Origin: CAVQKZ01 sp963837325
Lineage (GTDB): Bacteria > Actinomycetota > Actinomycetes > Mycobacteriales > Jatrophihabitantaceae
NCBI GenBank assembly: GCA_963837325.1
Contig: CAWIMV010000002.1
Span: 124,001-188,000 of the forward strand
Length of the DNA stretch: 64,000 nt
Direction: 5' to 3'
Shown here in pieces: positions 8,534 to 16,608 of the stretch. Below the pieces are notes generated by a model. The model worked only from the letters and a program-made list of their open reading frames with translations, had not been told where the DNA came from and made no database searches. The position numbers and the translations under genes were made by a program. Each line of letters starts with the position of its first letter. Positions within the stretch are counted from its first letter, which is position 1.

Positions 8534-10408
8534 ATGAAACGTCGATCGACTCGACCCATTCGTTGGGCCGCAACCGGACTCACGCTGGCCTTTGCGCTGG
8601 GTGGCCTGGTCGTCGCTGCCGCGGACAGCGCCGCAGGCGTTCCTTCGTTCCAGGCGCGATCACGGCAAATGATCGCCCCGGTCATCGACGCCAACTTCCC
8701 CGACCCCAGCATCCTGCTGACCGGTCGGGTCTACCACGCGTACGCGACGAACTCTGGCGGGCAGAACATCCAGCACCAGACGTCGACGGATCTCGTGCAC
8801 TGGACGAAGCGGCCCGACGTCCTGCCCCAGCTGGGCAGCTGGGTCGGATCGTGCACCTTCGCCCCTGGCGGCCCGACGGACAACTGCGTCTGGGCGCCCG
8901 AGGTAATTGCGGTGCCGGGCGGCTACGTCCTCTACTACACCGCCCGCGACAACCTGACGCCGCGCCAGTGCATCGGGGCGGCATTCTCGACATCGGCGAA
9001 CGGCCCGTTCCAGCCCCTCGGAACGGATCCGCTCGTGTGTCCGGATGGTCAACGCGGCGCACCCGACCTCGGCGGCGCGATCGACCCATCGACCTATCGC
9101 GAGAACGGCCAGCTGTACCTGCTGTGGAAGGCCGATGGCAACTGTTGTGCGCTGCCGGCGACGATCTTCATCCAGCCGCTGTCGAGCGATGGCCGCACGC
9201 TGACCGGACCGCCTACCGAGCTCATCCACAACGACCAGCGGTTCGAGGGAGCGGTGGTCGAGGCGCCGAAGCTGGTCCAGCGGGGCGGCACCTACTACCT
9301 CTTCTACTCGGCCAACGACTTCGGCGGCGGCAACTACCGCACTGGCTACGCAACGGCGAGCAGCATCACCGGTCCGTACGTGAAGTCACGTACCGAATTG
9401 ATGACCACCGACCAGTTCCACGGCACCGTGATCGGCCCGGGTGGGGAGGACATCTTCACCACCAGAAACGGGGCCACGGCGATTGTCTTTCACGGTTGGG
9501 ATCGGACCTACAGCTATCGGGCCATGTACGTCAGCGCACTCGACTGGTCCGCGCCCGGACTGCCGGCCGGTCAGCCGCACGTGGTCGCGGCCGACCGCCG
9601 CTACCAGGCGGAGGACGGTGTCGTCACTGACGCGCGGGTGGTCGCTGACGACACTGCATCCGGACAGGCCAAGGTCGGCGGTCTCGATACCCCCGACAGC
9701 TCGGTGACGGTGCGGGTCTACGCCGCGAAGTCCGGACCTTCGACCCTCGGCATCCGCTATGCCAACGGCTCGCGCGACGAGCACAACATCGGCGTTCCCG
9801 CCTCCGACCTGGTAAGCATCAACGGCAGGACCACCGGAGTCGTCAGGCTGCCCAATACCGCCTGGGGCAATTGGCAGACCGCGGAGTATCGAACCCATTT
9901 GGTCAAGGGCTGGAACACCGTTCGGTTGACAAAGAAGACCTGGTACGCCGAGATCGACGCCGTCGACGTCTACGACGCCCGCCCGGCACCGCGTTCATTC
10001 ACGCTGCCACCGGATTCGTCGTCCGCTGTCCGCTACGAGGCCGAGAACGGAGTCATCATGCACGCCCGCGTGGTGAGCGATCCGCTTGCCTCGGCCGGCG
10101 CGAAGGTCGGCGGTTTGGACTTCCCCGACAGCTCGGTGACGCTGACCGTGAATGCCGCGAAGGCCGGTCCGACGATCCTCGGCCTCCGTTACGGAAATGG
10201 CTCACTCGACGCCAGCGGTTACCCGGTTGCGGCCACGGACGCCGTGACCGTGAACGGCCGCGACGCCGGCACCGTCGTGTTCCGAAACACGACCTGGGAC
10301 AACTGGCAGATCACGCCTTATTTGGTACGCCTCCATCGCGGCACCAACACGATCACGTTCACGAAGAGGACGTTCTACACCGAACTCGACGCCATCGACC
10401 TCTACTGA
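8534..10408 (+). CDS. secreted GH43-family glycoside hydrolase with two C-terminal carbohydrate-binding domains
   Basis: Exported enzyme predicted to cleave arabinose- or xylose-containing side chains of plant polysaccharides. Residues 1-34 are a Sec signal peptide (basic start, hydrophobic core, AAG near the cleavage site). The five-bladed beta-propeller GH43 domain spans about 45-345: the catalytic base Asp is in NFPDPS (about 56), the modulating Asp in GAIDPSTY (about 184) and the acid Glu in EAPKLVQ (about 243). Two similar beta-sandwich modules of the CBM6/CBM35 type follow, starting near residues 356 and 500. Each carries a K-VGGLD-PDSSVT core, so they arose by internal duplication. Exact substrate is not readable. 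Confidence 0.88.
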   Translation: MKRRSTRPIRWAATGLTLAFALGGLVVAAADSAAGVPSFQARSRQMIAPVIDANFPDPSILLTGRVYHAYATNSGGQNIQHQTSTDLVHWTKRPDVLPQLGSWVGSCTFAPGGPTDNCVWAPEVIAVPGGYVLYYTARDNLTPRQCIGAAFSTSANGPFQPLGTDPLVCPDGQRGAPDLGGAIDPSTYRENGQLYLLWKADGNCCALPATIFIQPLSSDGRTLTGPPTELIHNDQRFEGAVVEAPKLVQRGGTYYLFYSANDFGGGNYRTGYATASSITGPYVKSRTELMTTDQFHGTVIGPGGEDIFTTRNGATAIVFHGWDRTYSYRAMYVSALDWSAPGLPAGQPHVVAADRRYQAEDGVVTDARVVADDTASGQAKVGGLDTPDSSVTVRVYAAKSGPSTLGIRYANGSRDEHNIGVPASDLVSINGRTTGVVRLPNTAWGNWQTAEYRTHLVKGWNTVRLTKKTWYAEIDAVDVYDARPAPRSFTLPPDSSSAVRYEAENGVIMHARVVSDPLASAGAKVGGLDFPDSSVTLTVNAAKAGPTILGLRYGNGSLDASGYPVAATDAVTVNGRDAGTVVFRNTTWDNWQITPYLVRLHRGTNTITFTKRTFYTELDAIDLY

Positions 10409-10430
10409 CCCAGCCGATCAGCGACGGTCA
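10406..10430. terminator. short symmetric hairpin between convergent genes
   Basis: TGACC and GGTCA arms (5 bp) enclose 15 bases. The arms contain the stop codons of the GH43 gene and of the small membrane protein on the other strand. It is weak, with no T-run, and is listed only as a possible bidirectional stop. Confidence 0.2.
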
Positions 10431-10640
10431 TTCTTCCCGGTCGGGACGCTCAGGCGGCTTCCGCACTCTGCCCTTGCGCTCGGAATCGTCGACGGCCGGA
10501 TCGGCATAGTCGGGATAGAGATCCTCAGCTCGTCGGTACGACTTGCTGCTGAACATGTTCGTCTGGCTGCGGGTTAGCGTCACGAACCCGTAGACCCCGA
10601 ATGCGAGGACGACAGCGATCACGATATAGATCCACCACAT
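10428..10640 (-). CDS. small single-pass membrane protein, unknown function
   Basis: A 70-residue protein beginning MWWIYIVIAVVLAFG, one membrane helix at about residues 2-24, followed by a charged cytosolic or external tail rich in Arg, Asp and Glu (ending KPPERPDREE). I chose ATG 10640 because a GAGGGGAG ribosome site lies just upstream; the longer in-frame extension to 10790 is Arg-rich, shadow-like sequence. I do not recognise the family. It converges with the GH43 gene. Confidence 0.55.
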   Translation of the reverse strand: MWWIYIVIAVVLAFGVYGFVTLTRSQTNMFSSKSYRRAEDLYPDYADPAVDDSERKGRVRKPPERPDREE

Positions 10641-10731
10641 AACCAGTGCTCCCCTCTTGACCCAGGCTACGACCGCCGCCGGAGGTCGGCGCCATCCGGT
10701 GCTCGCCCGATGCGCGCGAGTTCTTCCACGG

Positions 10732-10935
10732 CTACGCCACGTCGCCCGGATAAGGCACGAGCGCTTCGGCGTCCAACTCGGGGCCGCCATCGAAGCGGCA
10801 GCGCAGGTTGGGGTCGGCTACCGGTTCCACGTGCCGAGTGCGCCGACGCACACCGGACGACACGCCTTGTTTCATCAGAGCTTGAACGGGTTCGCCGCAC
10901 CCGATACAGGTCGTCGGTCGTTGCGGCTTGGCCAT
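10732..10935 (-). CDS. possible small CxxC protein
   Basis: Weak candidate of 67 residues. It has a CIGCGE zinc-ribbon-like knuckle near residue 11 but only one other Cys, near residue 48, and an acidic C-terminal half. GTG/ATG alternatives lie upstream (to 10947). There is no strong ribosome site. It occupies the gap between the small membrane protein and the reductase gene in the same direction. It could be a shadow; I keep it because the composition is protein-like and nothing else fills the space. Confidence 0.3.
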   Translation of the reverse strand: MAKPQRPTTCIGCGEPVQALMKQGVSSGVRRRTRHVEPVADPNLRCRFDGGPELDAEALVPYPGDVA

Positions 10936-10984
10936 TGCCCAAGCCAACCACGGCCGGCCCCAGTGTCGGCGCTCAAAGGCGGGC

Positions 10985-11551
10985 TCAGGCCCGCGGAATG
11001 TCCTTCCCGGTCGGACGCCATTCCACGAGCAGCACCCGCCGATCCAGTGTTCGGTGAGCGATCAGTTCGAGGTCGGCGCAAGCCATGTCCGTGAAGGCCG
11101 CTTCGCGACCGGCGTCCCCCGCGATCAGGGGAAAGGTCATCAGCCGGAGCCGATCTACCAAGCCGGCCCGAGCGAGTTGCCGAACGACAGAGAGGCTGCC
11201 CATCGTCCGCAGGGCAATGTCGCTATCGGCCTTCATGGTCCGCACCTCATCTGCGACGTCGCGACTGCAGATCCGCGTGTTCGGCCACTGTGCCTGCCGC
11301 AACGTAGTGGAGAACACGACCTTGTCCAGCTGGGACATGCGATGCCACGACTCATCACGGGCCTCGTCCGGTAGTCCGGCCAGCGCCTCGTAGGTTCGAC
11401 GCCCCATCACCACGACCTGCGGCGCGGCCAGTTCGGTCGTGATCCATTCCTCGAGTTCGGGACCCAGATAGCCGAAGTACCCAGGTAGTCCGTCGCTCCC
11501 GGCCCACCCGTCGACCGAGAGAAAGATGTCAACGGTCAAAGCGCCGCCCAT
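10985..11551 (-). CDS. dihydrofolate reductase-like (RibD C-terminal) family protein
   Basis: Protein of 188 aa with the fold of dihydrofolate reductase / RibD C-terminal reductases: an early beta strand TVDIFLSVDGW, the nucleotide-binding segment VVVMGRRTYEAL near residue 48, and a TMGSLSVVRQLARAGLVDRL segment near 120. Such DHFR-like proteins use NADPH, but their substrates are mostly unknown and they seldom replace FolA. I chose ATG 11551, which has AAGGGG at the right distance, over GTG 11557, where that site would abut the start codon. Same strand as the DUF3052 gene, 122 bp apart. Confidence 0.8.
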   Translation of the reverse strand: MGGALTVDIFLSVDGWAGSDGLPGYFGYLGPELEEWITTELAAPQVVVMGRRTYEALAGLPDEARDESWHRMSQLDKVVFSTTLRQAQWPNTRICSRDVADEVRTMKADSDIALRTMGSLSVVRQLARAGLVDRLRLMTFPLIAGDAGREAAFTDMACADLELIAHRTLDRRVLLVEWRPTGKDIPRA

Positions 11552-11673
11552 GTTCACCCCTTGGTTATGTCACCAGGCCCCGCTCAGCATGAGCGGTCCG
11601 AACCCAGCTCACCAATGCGTCGAATGGCAATCGCTCGAATCGACAGGTCGGCTCGGGTCGCCGGCTTGCTCGG

Positions 11674-12087
11674 CTACTTCGTCAGTCGCGAGCGGTTCTC
11701 GACCCGCCAGACCAGCTTGAGCGCCGACCAGTCCTCGTCGAGCGCGGCGACCTTCACGTCGACGACTCCGAGCGGCAACGCATGCTCGCGGATGGTGTCG
11801 TCCGTGACGTCACTTTGATGCCCAGCAGCCCGCCGCGGCCAGGCAATCCAGATCGAGCCGGCGGGGTGGATTCGAGCCGCGAGAGCAGGCAATCGTTCAG
11901 CCAGTTCTGCTGTGGATCGACAGAAGCTGACGATGACGTCCGCGGGCTCGGGCGCGACAACCAGCACCAGCTCGTCCGGAGGTTCGGCCAGCGCCCACCC
12001 GTCTGGTGCATTGTCGATCGACAGCCGATACCCGGGCTTGAGCCCCAGTTTCTTGGCCTGCGGGGTCCCGGAATAGCCGCTGGTCAT
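11674..12087 (-). CDS. DUF3052 family protein
   Basis: A 137-residue protein with the characteristic start GYSGTPQAKKLGLKPG of DUF3052 proteins, common in Actinobacteria and Proteobacteria. The middle part carries a WIAWPRR motif near residue 80 that is also typical. No signal peptide, membrane segment or catalytic motif is visible, and the family has no settled function. It is transcribed in the same direction as the reductase downstream and the acyltransferase upstream, the latter separated by a hairpin at 12151-12198. Confidence 0.8.
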   Translation of the reverse strand: MTSGYSGTPQAKKLGLKPGYRLSIDNAPDGWALAEPPDELVLVVAPEPADVIVSFCRSTAELAERLPALAARIHPAGSIWIAWPRRAAGHQSDVTDDTIREHALPLGVVDVKVAALDEDWSALKLVWRVENRSRLTK

Positions 12088-12150
12088 CCCCTCACCTCCA
12101 TGCCGGGGCCATTCGCCGGCACGGCTGCCAGCGGCTCGTGAACGCTTTGC

Positions 12151-12198
12151 GATCTTGATGCTCTCGACGAGCGATAGGTCGTGAGGAGCATCAAGATC
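12151..12198. terminator. inverted repeat downstream of the acyltransferase gene
   Basis: A perfect 13-bp inverted repeat (GATCTTGATGCTC / GAGCATCAAGATC) at 12151-12163 and 12186-12198 encloses 22 bases, with a short further CGAC/GTCG pairing inside. It starts about 6 bases after the stop of the minus-strand gene at 12204, where a terminator would be expected. No T-run follows, which is common for actinobacterial terminators. Confidence 0.45.
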
Positions 12199-12203
12199 TG
12201 GGA

Positions 12204-12893
12204 TCAGGATTGCGCGGGCGCGCCGGGGTCGTGGCGCTCGATGAAGCCCTGGACATCGGGCGAGTCGATCTCGTGGCGTAGCCGTTCCACTTTCTCATCC
12301 GGCCAGTCCCACCACCGGATCCGTAGCAGCGCGGCGCGGGTCGCCTCGTCGAAGCGCCACTTGATGTGCCGGGCCGGATTGCCGGCAACGACCTCGTACG
12401 GGGCGACGGACCGGGTCACCACCGCACGGGCGCCGACGACGGCCCCGTCGCCGATCGTCACGCCGGAGAAGATGAGCGCCTCGTAGGCGACCAGCACGTC
12501 ACTGCCGATGACCACCGGGCCGTCGCTGTGCAGCGCCCCGGCCGGAAACACCCACTCACCCTGCTCGCGGTGGGCGTGCACGGCGCTGACCCAGTCCAGC
12601 CGGTGGTGCCCGCCGTGCAGGATCACGGCCGTGTGATTCACCCCGCTGTACCGACCGATGACGACCGGGTAGCCGTCGTCGGGTGCGTACTGCACCAGCC
12701 GCAAATCCGCCGTGGACGTGTCGTCCATGATCAGACGCCGCCGGGGGTCGCCGGGGAAGTTCGTCTCGGCGCCGTAGGCCCACGCCCGCACCCGGGCCTG
12801 GGCGGCGTCCCGCACCCGGATCCGTACCTTGGCCAGGGCGTCCGCAGGCTTCGCCATCACCACGGCCGCAGACGTTACCTCGGCGCGGGCCAT
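12204..12893 (-). CDS. CatB/XAT-like hexapeptide acyltransferase
   Basis: Left-handed beta-helix acyltransferase related to the xenobiotic/sugar acyltransferase (CatB-like) group, 229 aa. The catalytic-type His region is ILHGGHHRLDW near residue 93, followed by hexapeptide rungs (VVIGSDVLVAYEALIFSGVT, then IGDGAVVGARAVV) and the EVVAGNPARHIKWRF cap that is diagnostic for the group. An alternative ATG at 12857 would shorten it by 12 residues; neither start has a clear ribosome site. It is divergent from the acyl carrier protein gene, and I infer that it could transfer an acyl group supplied by that carrier onto a sugar amine or hydroxyl. Confidence 0.82.
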   Translation of the reverse strand: MARAEVTSAAVVMAKPADALAKVRIRVRDAAQARVRAWAYGAETNFPGDPRRRLIMDDTSTADLRLVQYAPDDGYPVVIGRYSGVNHTAVILHGGHHRLDWVSAVHAHREQGEWVFPAGALHSDGPVVIGSDVLVAYEALIFSGVTIGDGAVVGARAVVTRSVAPYEVVAGNPARHIKWRFDEATRAALLRIRWWDWPDEKVERLRHEIDSPDVQGFIERHDPGAPAQS

Positions 12894-12978
12894 TCGTCGC
12901 GGCGATCACCCGGCGGGCGGAGCGAGCCACGCTGGGATAGCCTTCCGGCGACTCGATGGGCTAGGAGAGCAGCACCAG

Positions 12979-13221
12979 ATGGGCAATTCCCGGCACGACG
13001 TGGAAGCGACGATCCGGTCGTTTCTCACCCGTTGTGACAAGAACGTCGACTTCGACCTCGGCACCGCGCTCTACGCCGATGGCATCGGCCTCGACTCGCT
13101 GGAGACGGCAGAACTGTCGGCCGTCCTCGAGGACGAACTCGGTACCGACCCGTTCAGCTCCGGCAGCATGCCCCAGACCGTCGGCGACATCGTCACGTTC
13201 TACGACGCCGCCGTCGCCTGA
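12979..13221 (+). CDS. acyl carrier protein
   Basis: An 80-residue acidic acyl carrier protein. The phosphopantetheine attachment Ser is residue 40 in GIGLDSLETAEL, and the helix II context is standard. ATG 12979 has AGGAGAG at 12963-12969. It is the first gene of a tight set with an acyl-AMP ligase (17-bp gap) and an SDR (4-bp overlap). A carrier dedicated to this locus, separate from the fatty acid synthase ACP, would hold a short acyl or amino-acyl chain while the SDR modifies it. A matching phosphopantetheinyl transferase is not in the window. Confidence 0.9.
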   Translation: MGNSRHDVEATIRSFLTRCDKNVDFDLGTALYADGIGLDSLETAELSAVLEDELGTDPFSSGSMPQTVGDIVTFYDAAVA

Positions 13222-13238
13222 GCCGCCAGGCCTCCAGT

Positions 13239-14585
13239 GTGATCGAGCTGCTGCGTCGCGCGGATCCCCAGCGACCCGCACTCGTCACCGACATGGCCAG
13301 CGTGACGTACCAGACGCTGGCCGGGAGGGCCGAAGGCTGCGCCGTCGGGTTGCGCGAACGCGGTATCAACCGCTTCGCGATCCTCGACCACGACGCGGCC
13401 ACGGTGGTCGCGCTGCTCGCCGGCGCCGCTCTGGCCGGAGCCGAGGCCTGCCAGTACCCGCCGACGAACGACCCGGCTGACGTGACGGCGCTGGCTCACC
13501 GCTTCGATCACGACGTCGTCCTCACCGACGATCCGAGCCTGGCCGCCGGGCTCGAAGCCATCGCCCCGAGCGCGTTGCTCGAAGCCAGCGGTCCGGCGCC
13601 GGCCGCGCCGCCCACCGCCCGGCCGCTGCTCGTCCTCACCACCGGGACGACCGGCATCCCCCGCGGTGTGCGCCACGACTGGAACCGCCTGCTACACGCG
13701 GCGGCCCGGATCCAACCCGCGCCGGACCAGCGCTGGCTGCTCGCCTACGGCCTGCACCAGTTCGCCGGGCTGCAAATTCTTGTGCACGTGCTTGCCGCGG
13801 GCGCCACCCTCGCCGCCCCCGCTCCCCGACGCCCACGCGAGGGCCTGGCCGCGATCCGGGCTCACGCGGTCGACCACGTCAGCGCCACACCGACGTACTG
13901 GCGTTTCCTGCTCGCCGAACTGCGCAGCGACGGCGGCCCGGTTCCCGACCTGCGCCAGATCACGCTCGGCGGCGAGGCCGTGCCCGGCCCGCTCCTCGCC
14001 GAACTCGCCACGACGTTCCCCGGCGCACGAATTTCGCAGGTCTATGCCGCCAGCGAGTTCGGCTCGAGCGGTTCGGTCCGGGACGGCCGCAACGGCCTCG
14101 CCCTCGACGTGCTGCAGCGCGGCGCGGATGCCGACGTGGCCATGAAGATCGTCGACGGGGAGCTGTGGGTGCGCAGCCGCGTCGGGATGCTGGGCTACTA
14201 CGGCGAGGAGCCGGTCGACGCGGACGATTGGCGACCGACCGGCGATCTCGTCGACGTGGTGGACGACCGCATCCTGTTCCGTGGCCGCACGTCGGAGATC
14301 ATCAACGTCGGCGGGGTCAAGGTGCATCCGCTGCCGATCGAGGAGCGCGTAGGCACGGTCCCTGGCGTCGACCTGGCCCGGGTGTACGGCCGTAGCAATG
14401 CGATGACCGGGGCCATCGTCGCCGTCGAGGTCGTCGCCGCCGGAGGCTACGACCATGACGCGGTTGCCACCGCTATTCGCACGGCCTGCTCCGACCTGCC
14501 CGCCGCCGCCCGGCCCCGCAGCATCAAGTTCGTCGATGCGATCGCGACGGCCGGCGACAAGATCGTCAGAAGGAGCGTCGGGTGA
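13239..14585 (+). CDS. acyl-AMP ligase / acyl-CoA synthetase family enzyme
   Basis: ANL-superfamily adenylating enzyme that would activate a carboxylic acid with ATP and load it onto the adjacent ACP or onto CoA. The P-loop-like motif LTTGTTGIPRGVRHDW lies near residue 133, the later acyl-binding segment ITLGGEAVPGP near 245, the TGDLVDV hinge near 329 and the SEIINVGGVKVHP motif near 350. The A10 Lys is in GDKIVRR at the C-terminus (about 442). At 448 aa it is shorter than typical ligases (about 500-550), mainly at the N-terminus. GTG start. Its stop overlaps the SDR start, showing co-translation. Confidence 0.85.
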   Translation: MIELLRRADPQRPALVTDMASVTYQTLAGRAEGCAVGLRERGINRFAILDHDAATVVALLAGAALAGAEACQYPPTNDPADVTALAHRFDHDVVLTDDPSLAAGLEAIAPSALLEASGPAPAAPPTARPLLVLTTGTTGIPRGVRHDWNRLLHAAARIQPAPDQRWLLAYGLHQFAGLQILVHVLAAGATLAAPAPRRPREGLAAIRAHAVDHVSATPTYWRFLLAELRSDGGPVPDLRQITLGGEAVPGPLLAELATTFPGARISQVYAASEFGSSGSVRDGRNGLALDVLQRGADADVAMKIVDGELWVRSRVGMLGYYGEEPVDADDWRPTGDLVDVVDDRILFRGRTSEIINVGGVKVHPLPIEERVGTVPGVDLARVYGRSNAMTGAIVAVEVVAAGGYDHDAVATAIRTACSDLPAAARPRSIKFVDAIATAGDKIVRRSVG

Positions 14586-15325
14586 GCACAGACAACGCGC
14601 GAGTCGTGATCGTCACCGGCGGCAGCAGAGGCCTCGGCGCGGGGATCGTGCGGTCCTACCTCGAGTCCGGCGATCAGGTCGCCACGTGCGCGCGCTCGTC
14701 GACGGCGGAGGTCGAAACCTGGCGCGCCGATCCTGCCCTGGCCGACCGATTCCTGTTCGTACCGGCCGACCTGGCCAAGGCGGCCGACGCCGAGGCATTC
14801 GTCAAGGCGGTCGTGGCCAAATGGGGACGAGTCGATGTGCTGGTCAACAACGCCGGAGTCGCCCGCGACGGCATCCTCGGCCTGTACTCCGACGACGACA
14901 TTGACACCGTCATCGACCTGAACCTCAAGGGCACCATCTATATGACCCGGCTGGTCAGCCGCAGAATGCTCGCCCGTGGCCACGGCAGCATCGTCAATAT
15001 CTCCTCGATCGTGGGCCGCTCCGGCTACCGGGGCCTGTCGGTCTACAGCGCTACCAAGGCCGCGCTGGACGGGTTTACCCGCGCGATGGCCCGCGAGCTG
15101 GGCTCGCGCGGCATCACTGTGAACGCAGTGGCGCCGGGGTACCTGCGGACGGAGATGAGCCACGGCTTGGACGAGGCCCAGCTGCAGCAGATCGTGCGGC
15201 GCACCCCGGCCGGTCGGCTGGGTGAGCCCGACGACGTGGCCCGGGCCGTCCAGTTCCTCACCGACCCCCGCAACAGCTACATAACCGGGCACGTGCTGGT
15301 TGTCGACGGCGGCCTGACCGGCTGA
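14582..15325 (+). CDS. short-chain dehydrogenase/reductase (FabG-like)
   Basis: Classical SDR of 247 aa. It shows the NAD(P)-binding GGSRGLGAG motif at about 11-19, NNAGVARDG near 92, the catalytic Ser in NISSIVG near 141 and Tyr-Lys in YSATK near 156. The C-terminal YITGHVLVVDGG ending is typical of FabG-type ketoacyl reductases. The GTG start overlaps the ligase stop. Placed directly after an ACP and a ligase, the likely job is reduction of a carrier-bound 3-ketoacyl group or oxidation of a hydroxyacyl group. A free polyol or sugar substrate is possible. Confidence 0.88.
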   Translation: MSTDNARVVIVTGGSRGLGAGIVRSYLESGDQVATCARSSTAEVETWRADPALADRFLFVPADLAKAADAEAFVKAVVAKWGRVDVLVNNAGVARDGILGLYSDDDIDTVIDLNLKGTIYMTRLVSRRMLARGHGSIVNISSIVGRSGYRGLSVYSATKAALDGFTRAMARELGSRGITVNAVAPGYLRTEMSHGLDEAQLQQIVRRTPAGRLGEPDDVARAVQFLTDPRNSYITGHVLVVDGGLTG

Positions 15326-15450
15326 GCCGCCTGCGCCGGGGCGCAAGTGGCGAGCGCCTGCCCCGTGGGCGAGAATCCTCGGGTACCGAGGGCCCAACAG
15401 GCCGGCCCACGCCTCGCCGCGGTCCGGCGACGATGCCCAGGAGTCGATGC

Positions 15451-16596
15451 ATGCCGGTCACGGTGATCGTGGAACCCGATCCTGGCGGCCACCGGTTCCA
15501 GTACGTCAGCCACATTGCCACCCGGGCGGCGCAGACCGGCGAGGTCGTGCTGCTGACCTCGCGCGGTGCCGCCGACCTGGCGGAGTTCGACACCTATCTG
15601 GCCGACGCGCCGCTGCGGGTCGAGGAACGCTTCGACGCGATCTACCCGCCAACGCAGGTGATCGCCCGAACCGTCGCCGAACTCTGCGCCCGGCTCGACG
15701 TCGAGACCGTGTTCGTCATGGACGCCGACCAGTCGCTCAAGCGCTGGTGGCGGGTCGCCCCGCCGGCGCTGCGCGACCTGCCCCGCCGCCCGCGCGTCGT
15801 CTTCCTGCTGACGCGCTATCCGGCCCGGTTGTCGATCCTGGACCGGCTGGGCTGGCTGCACCGCATCTCCAAGGCGACGCTGGCGCTGCTGGCCATGGCC
15901 CGGGGCAGCCTGAGTCGGGTCGTCACTCTCGCCGGACGCGACGACCTGAATCCCGGCTGGCTGGTCAAGCGGCTCCGCGACCCGGCGATCTGCAGCGCCC
16001 ATTCGCGGGACCGGGTCGCAATCCGGCAGCGCCTCGGCCTATCGCTCGACCGTCGACTGGTCGGGATCTTCGGCGTGGTCTCCGACCGCAAGAACGTCCC
16101 CATGGTGGCCGCCGCCGTGCTCGCTTCCGGCCCCGACACCGACCTGCTGCTCGCCGGCACGCTCGAACCCGACGTGGCCGCCTGGCTGGCCGAGCAACCC
16201 GAGCCGACCCAGCAGCGCGTCATCGTCCGCGAGGGCTTCCTCTCCAACGAGCAGCTCGACCAGCTGGTGGCCGCCGCCGACGTGGTGACCATCGCCCAGA
16301 ACAACAACGGGCCGAGCGGCATCATGGGCAAGGCCGTGGCCGCCGGGGTACCCGTGCTCTCGGCCGGCTCGAAGGTCCGGGCCCGCGAGTCGGTCGCGCT
16401 CGACGCCGGCGTCAACACCGAGCTGACCGTGGCCGGGCTCGCCGCGGGGCTGCGCGAGATCCGGCACGGGGAGCGCCGCGGCAGCCGAGCCGCCGCGGCC
16501 GAACTGCCCACGGCGGAATCGTTCGCCGCGATCATGTTCGGCACGACCGGCGTCCGGGGCGGCGCGCTGGCCGGGCGCCGATCGAGCTCGAGCTAG
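15451..16596 (+). CDS. GT4/GT1-type glycosyltransferase
   Basis: GT-B glycosyltransferase, 381 aa. An N-terminal EPDPGGHRFQYVSHIA acceptor-side loop is followed by a C-terminal nucleotide-binding half: LVGIFGVVSDRKNVPMVAAA near residue 200 and NNGPSGIMGKAVAAGVPVL near 285, where the usual E-x7-E is replaced by a non-identical segment. I chose ATG 15451, which has CAGGAG 7 bases upstream; an in-frame ATG at 15433 lacks one. It precedes the flippase by 12 bp on the same strand. Donor and acceptor sugars are unknown. Confidence 0.8.
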   Translation: MPVTVIVEPDPGGHRFQYVSHIATRAAQTGEVVLLTSRGAADLAEFDTYLADAPLRVEERFDAIYPPTQVIARTVAELCARLDVETVFVMDADQSLKRWWRVAPPALRDLPRRPRVVFLLTRYPARLSILDRLGWLHRISKATLALLAMARGSLSRVVTLAGRDDLNPGWLVKRLRDPAICSAHSRDRVAIRQRLGLSLDRRLVGIFGVVSDRKNVPMVAAAVLASGPDTDLLLAGTLEPDVAAWLAEQPEPTQQRVIVREGFLSNEQLDQLVAAADVVTIAQNNNGPSGIMGKAVAAGVPVLSAGSKVRARESVALDAGVNTELTVAGLAAGLREIRHGERRGSRAAAAELPTAESFAAIMFGTTGVRGGALAGRRSSSS

Positions 16597-16608
16597 TTCG
16601 AGCACTCG

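Noticed and set aside
8313..8537. A 74-codon open frame between the sigma factor and GH43 genes
   Set aside because: Low-complexity translation overlapping the GH43 ribosome site; no family pattern or ribosome site of its own.
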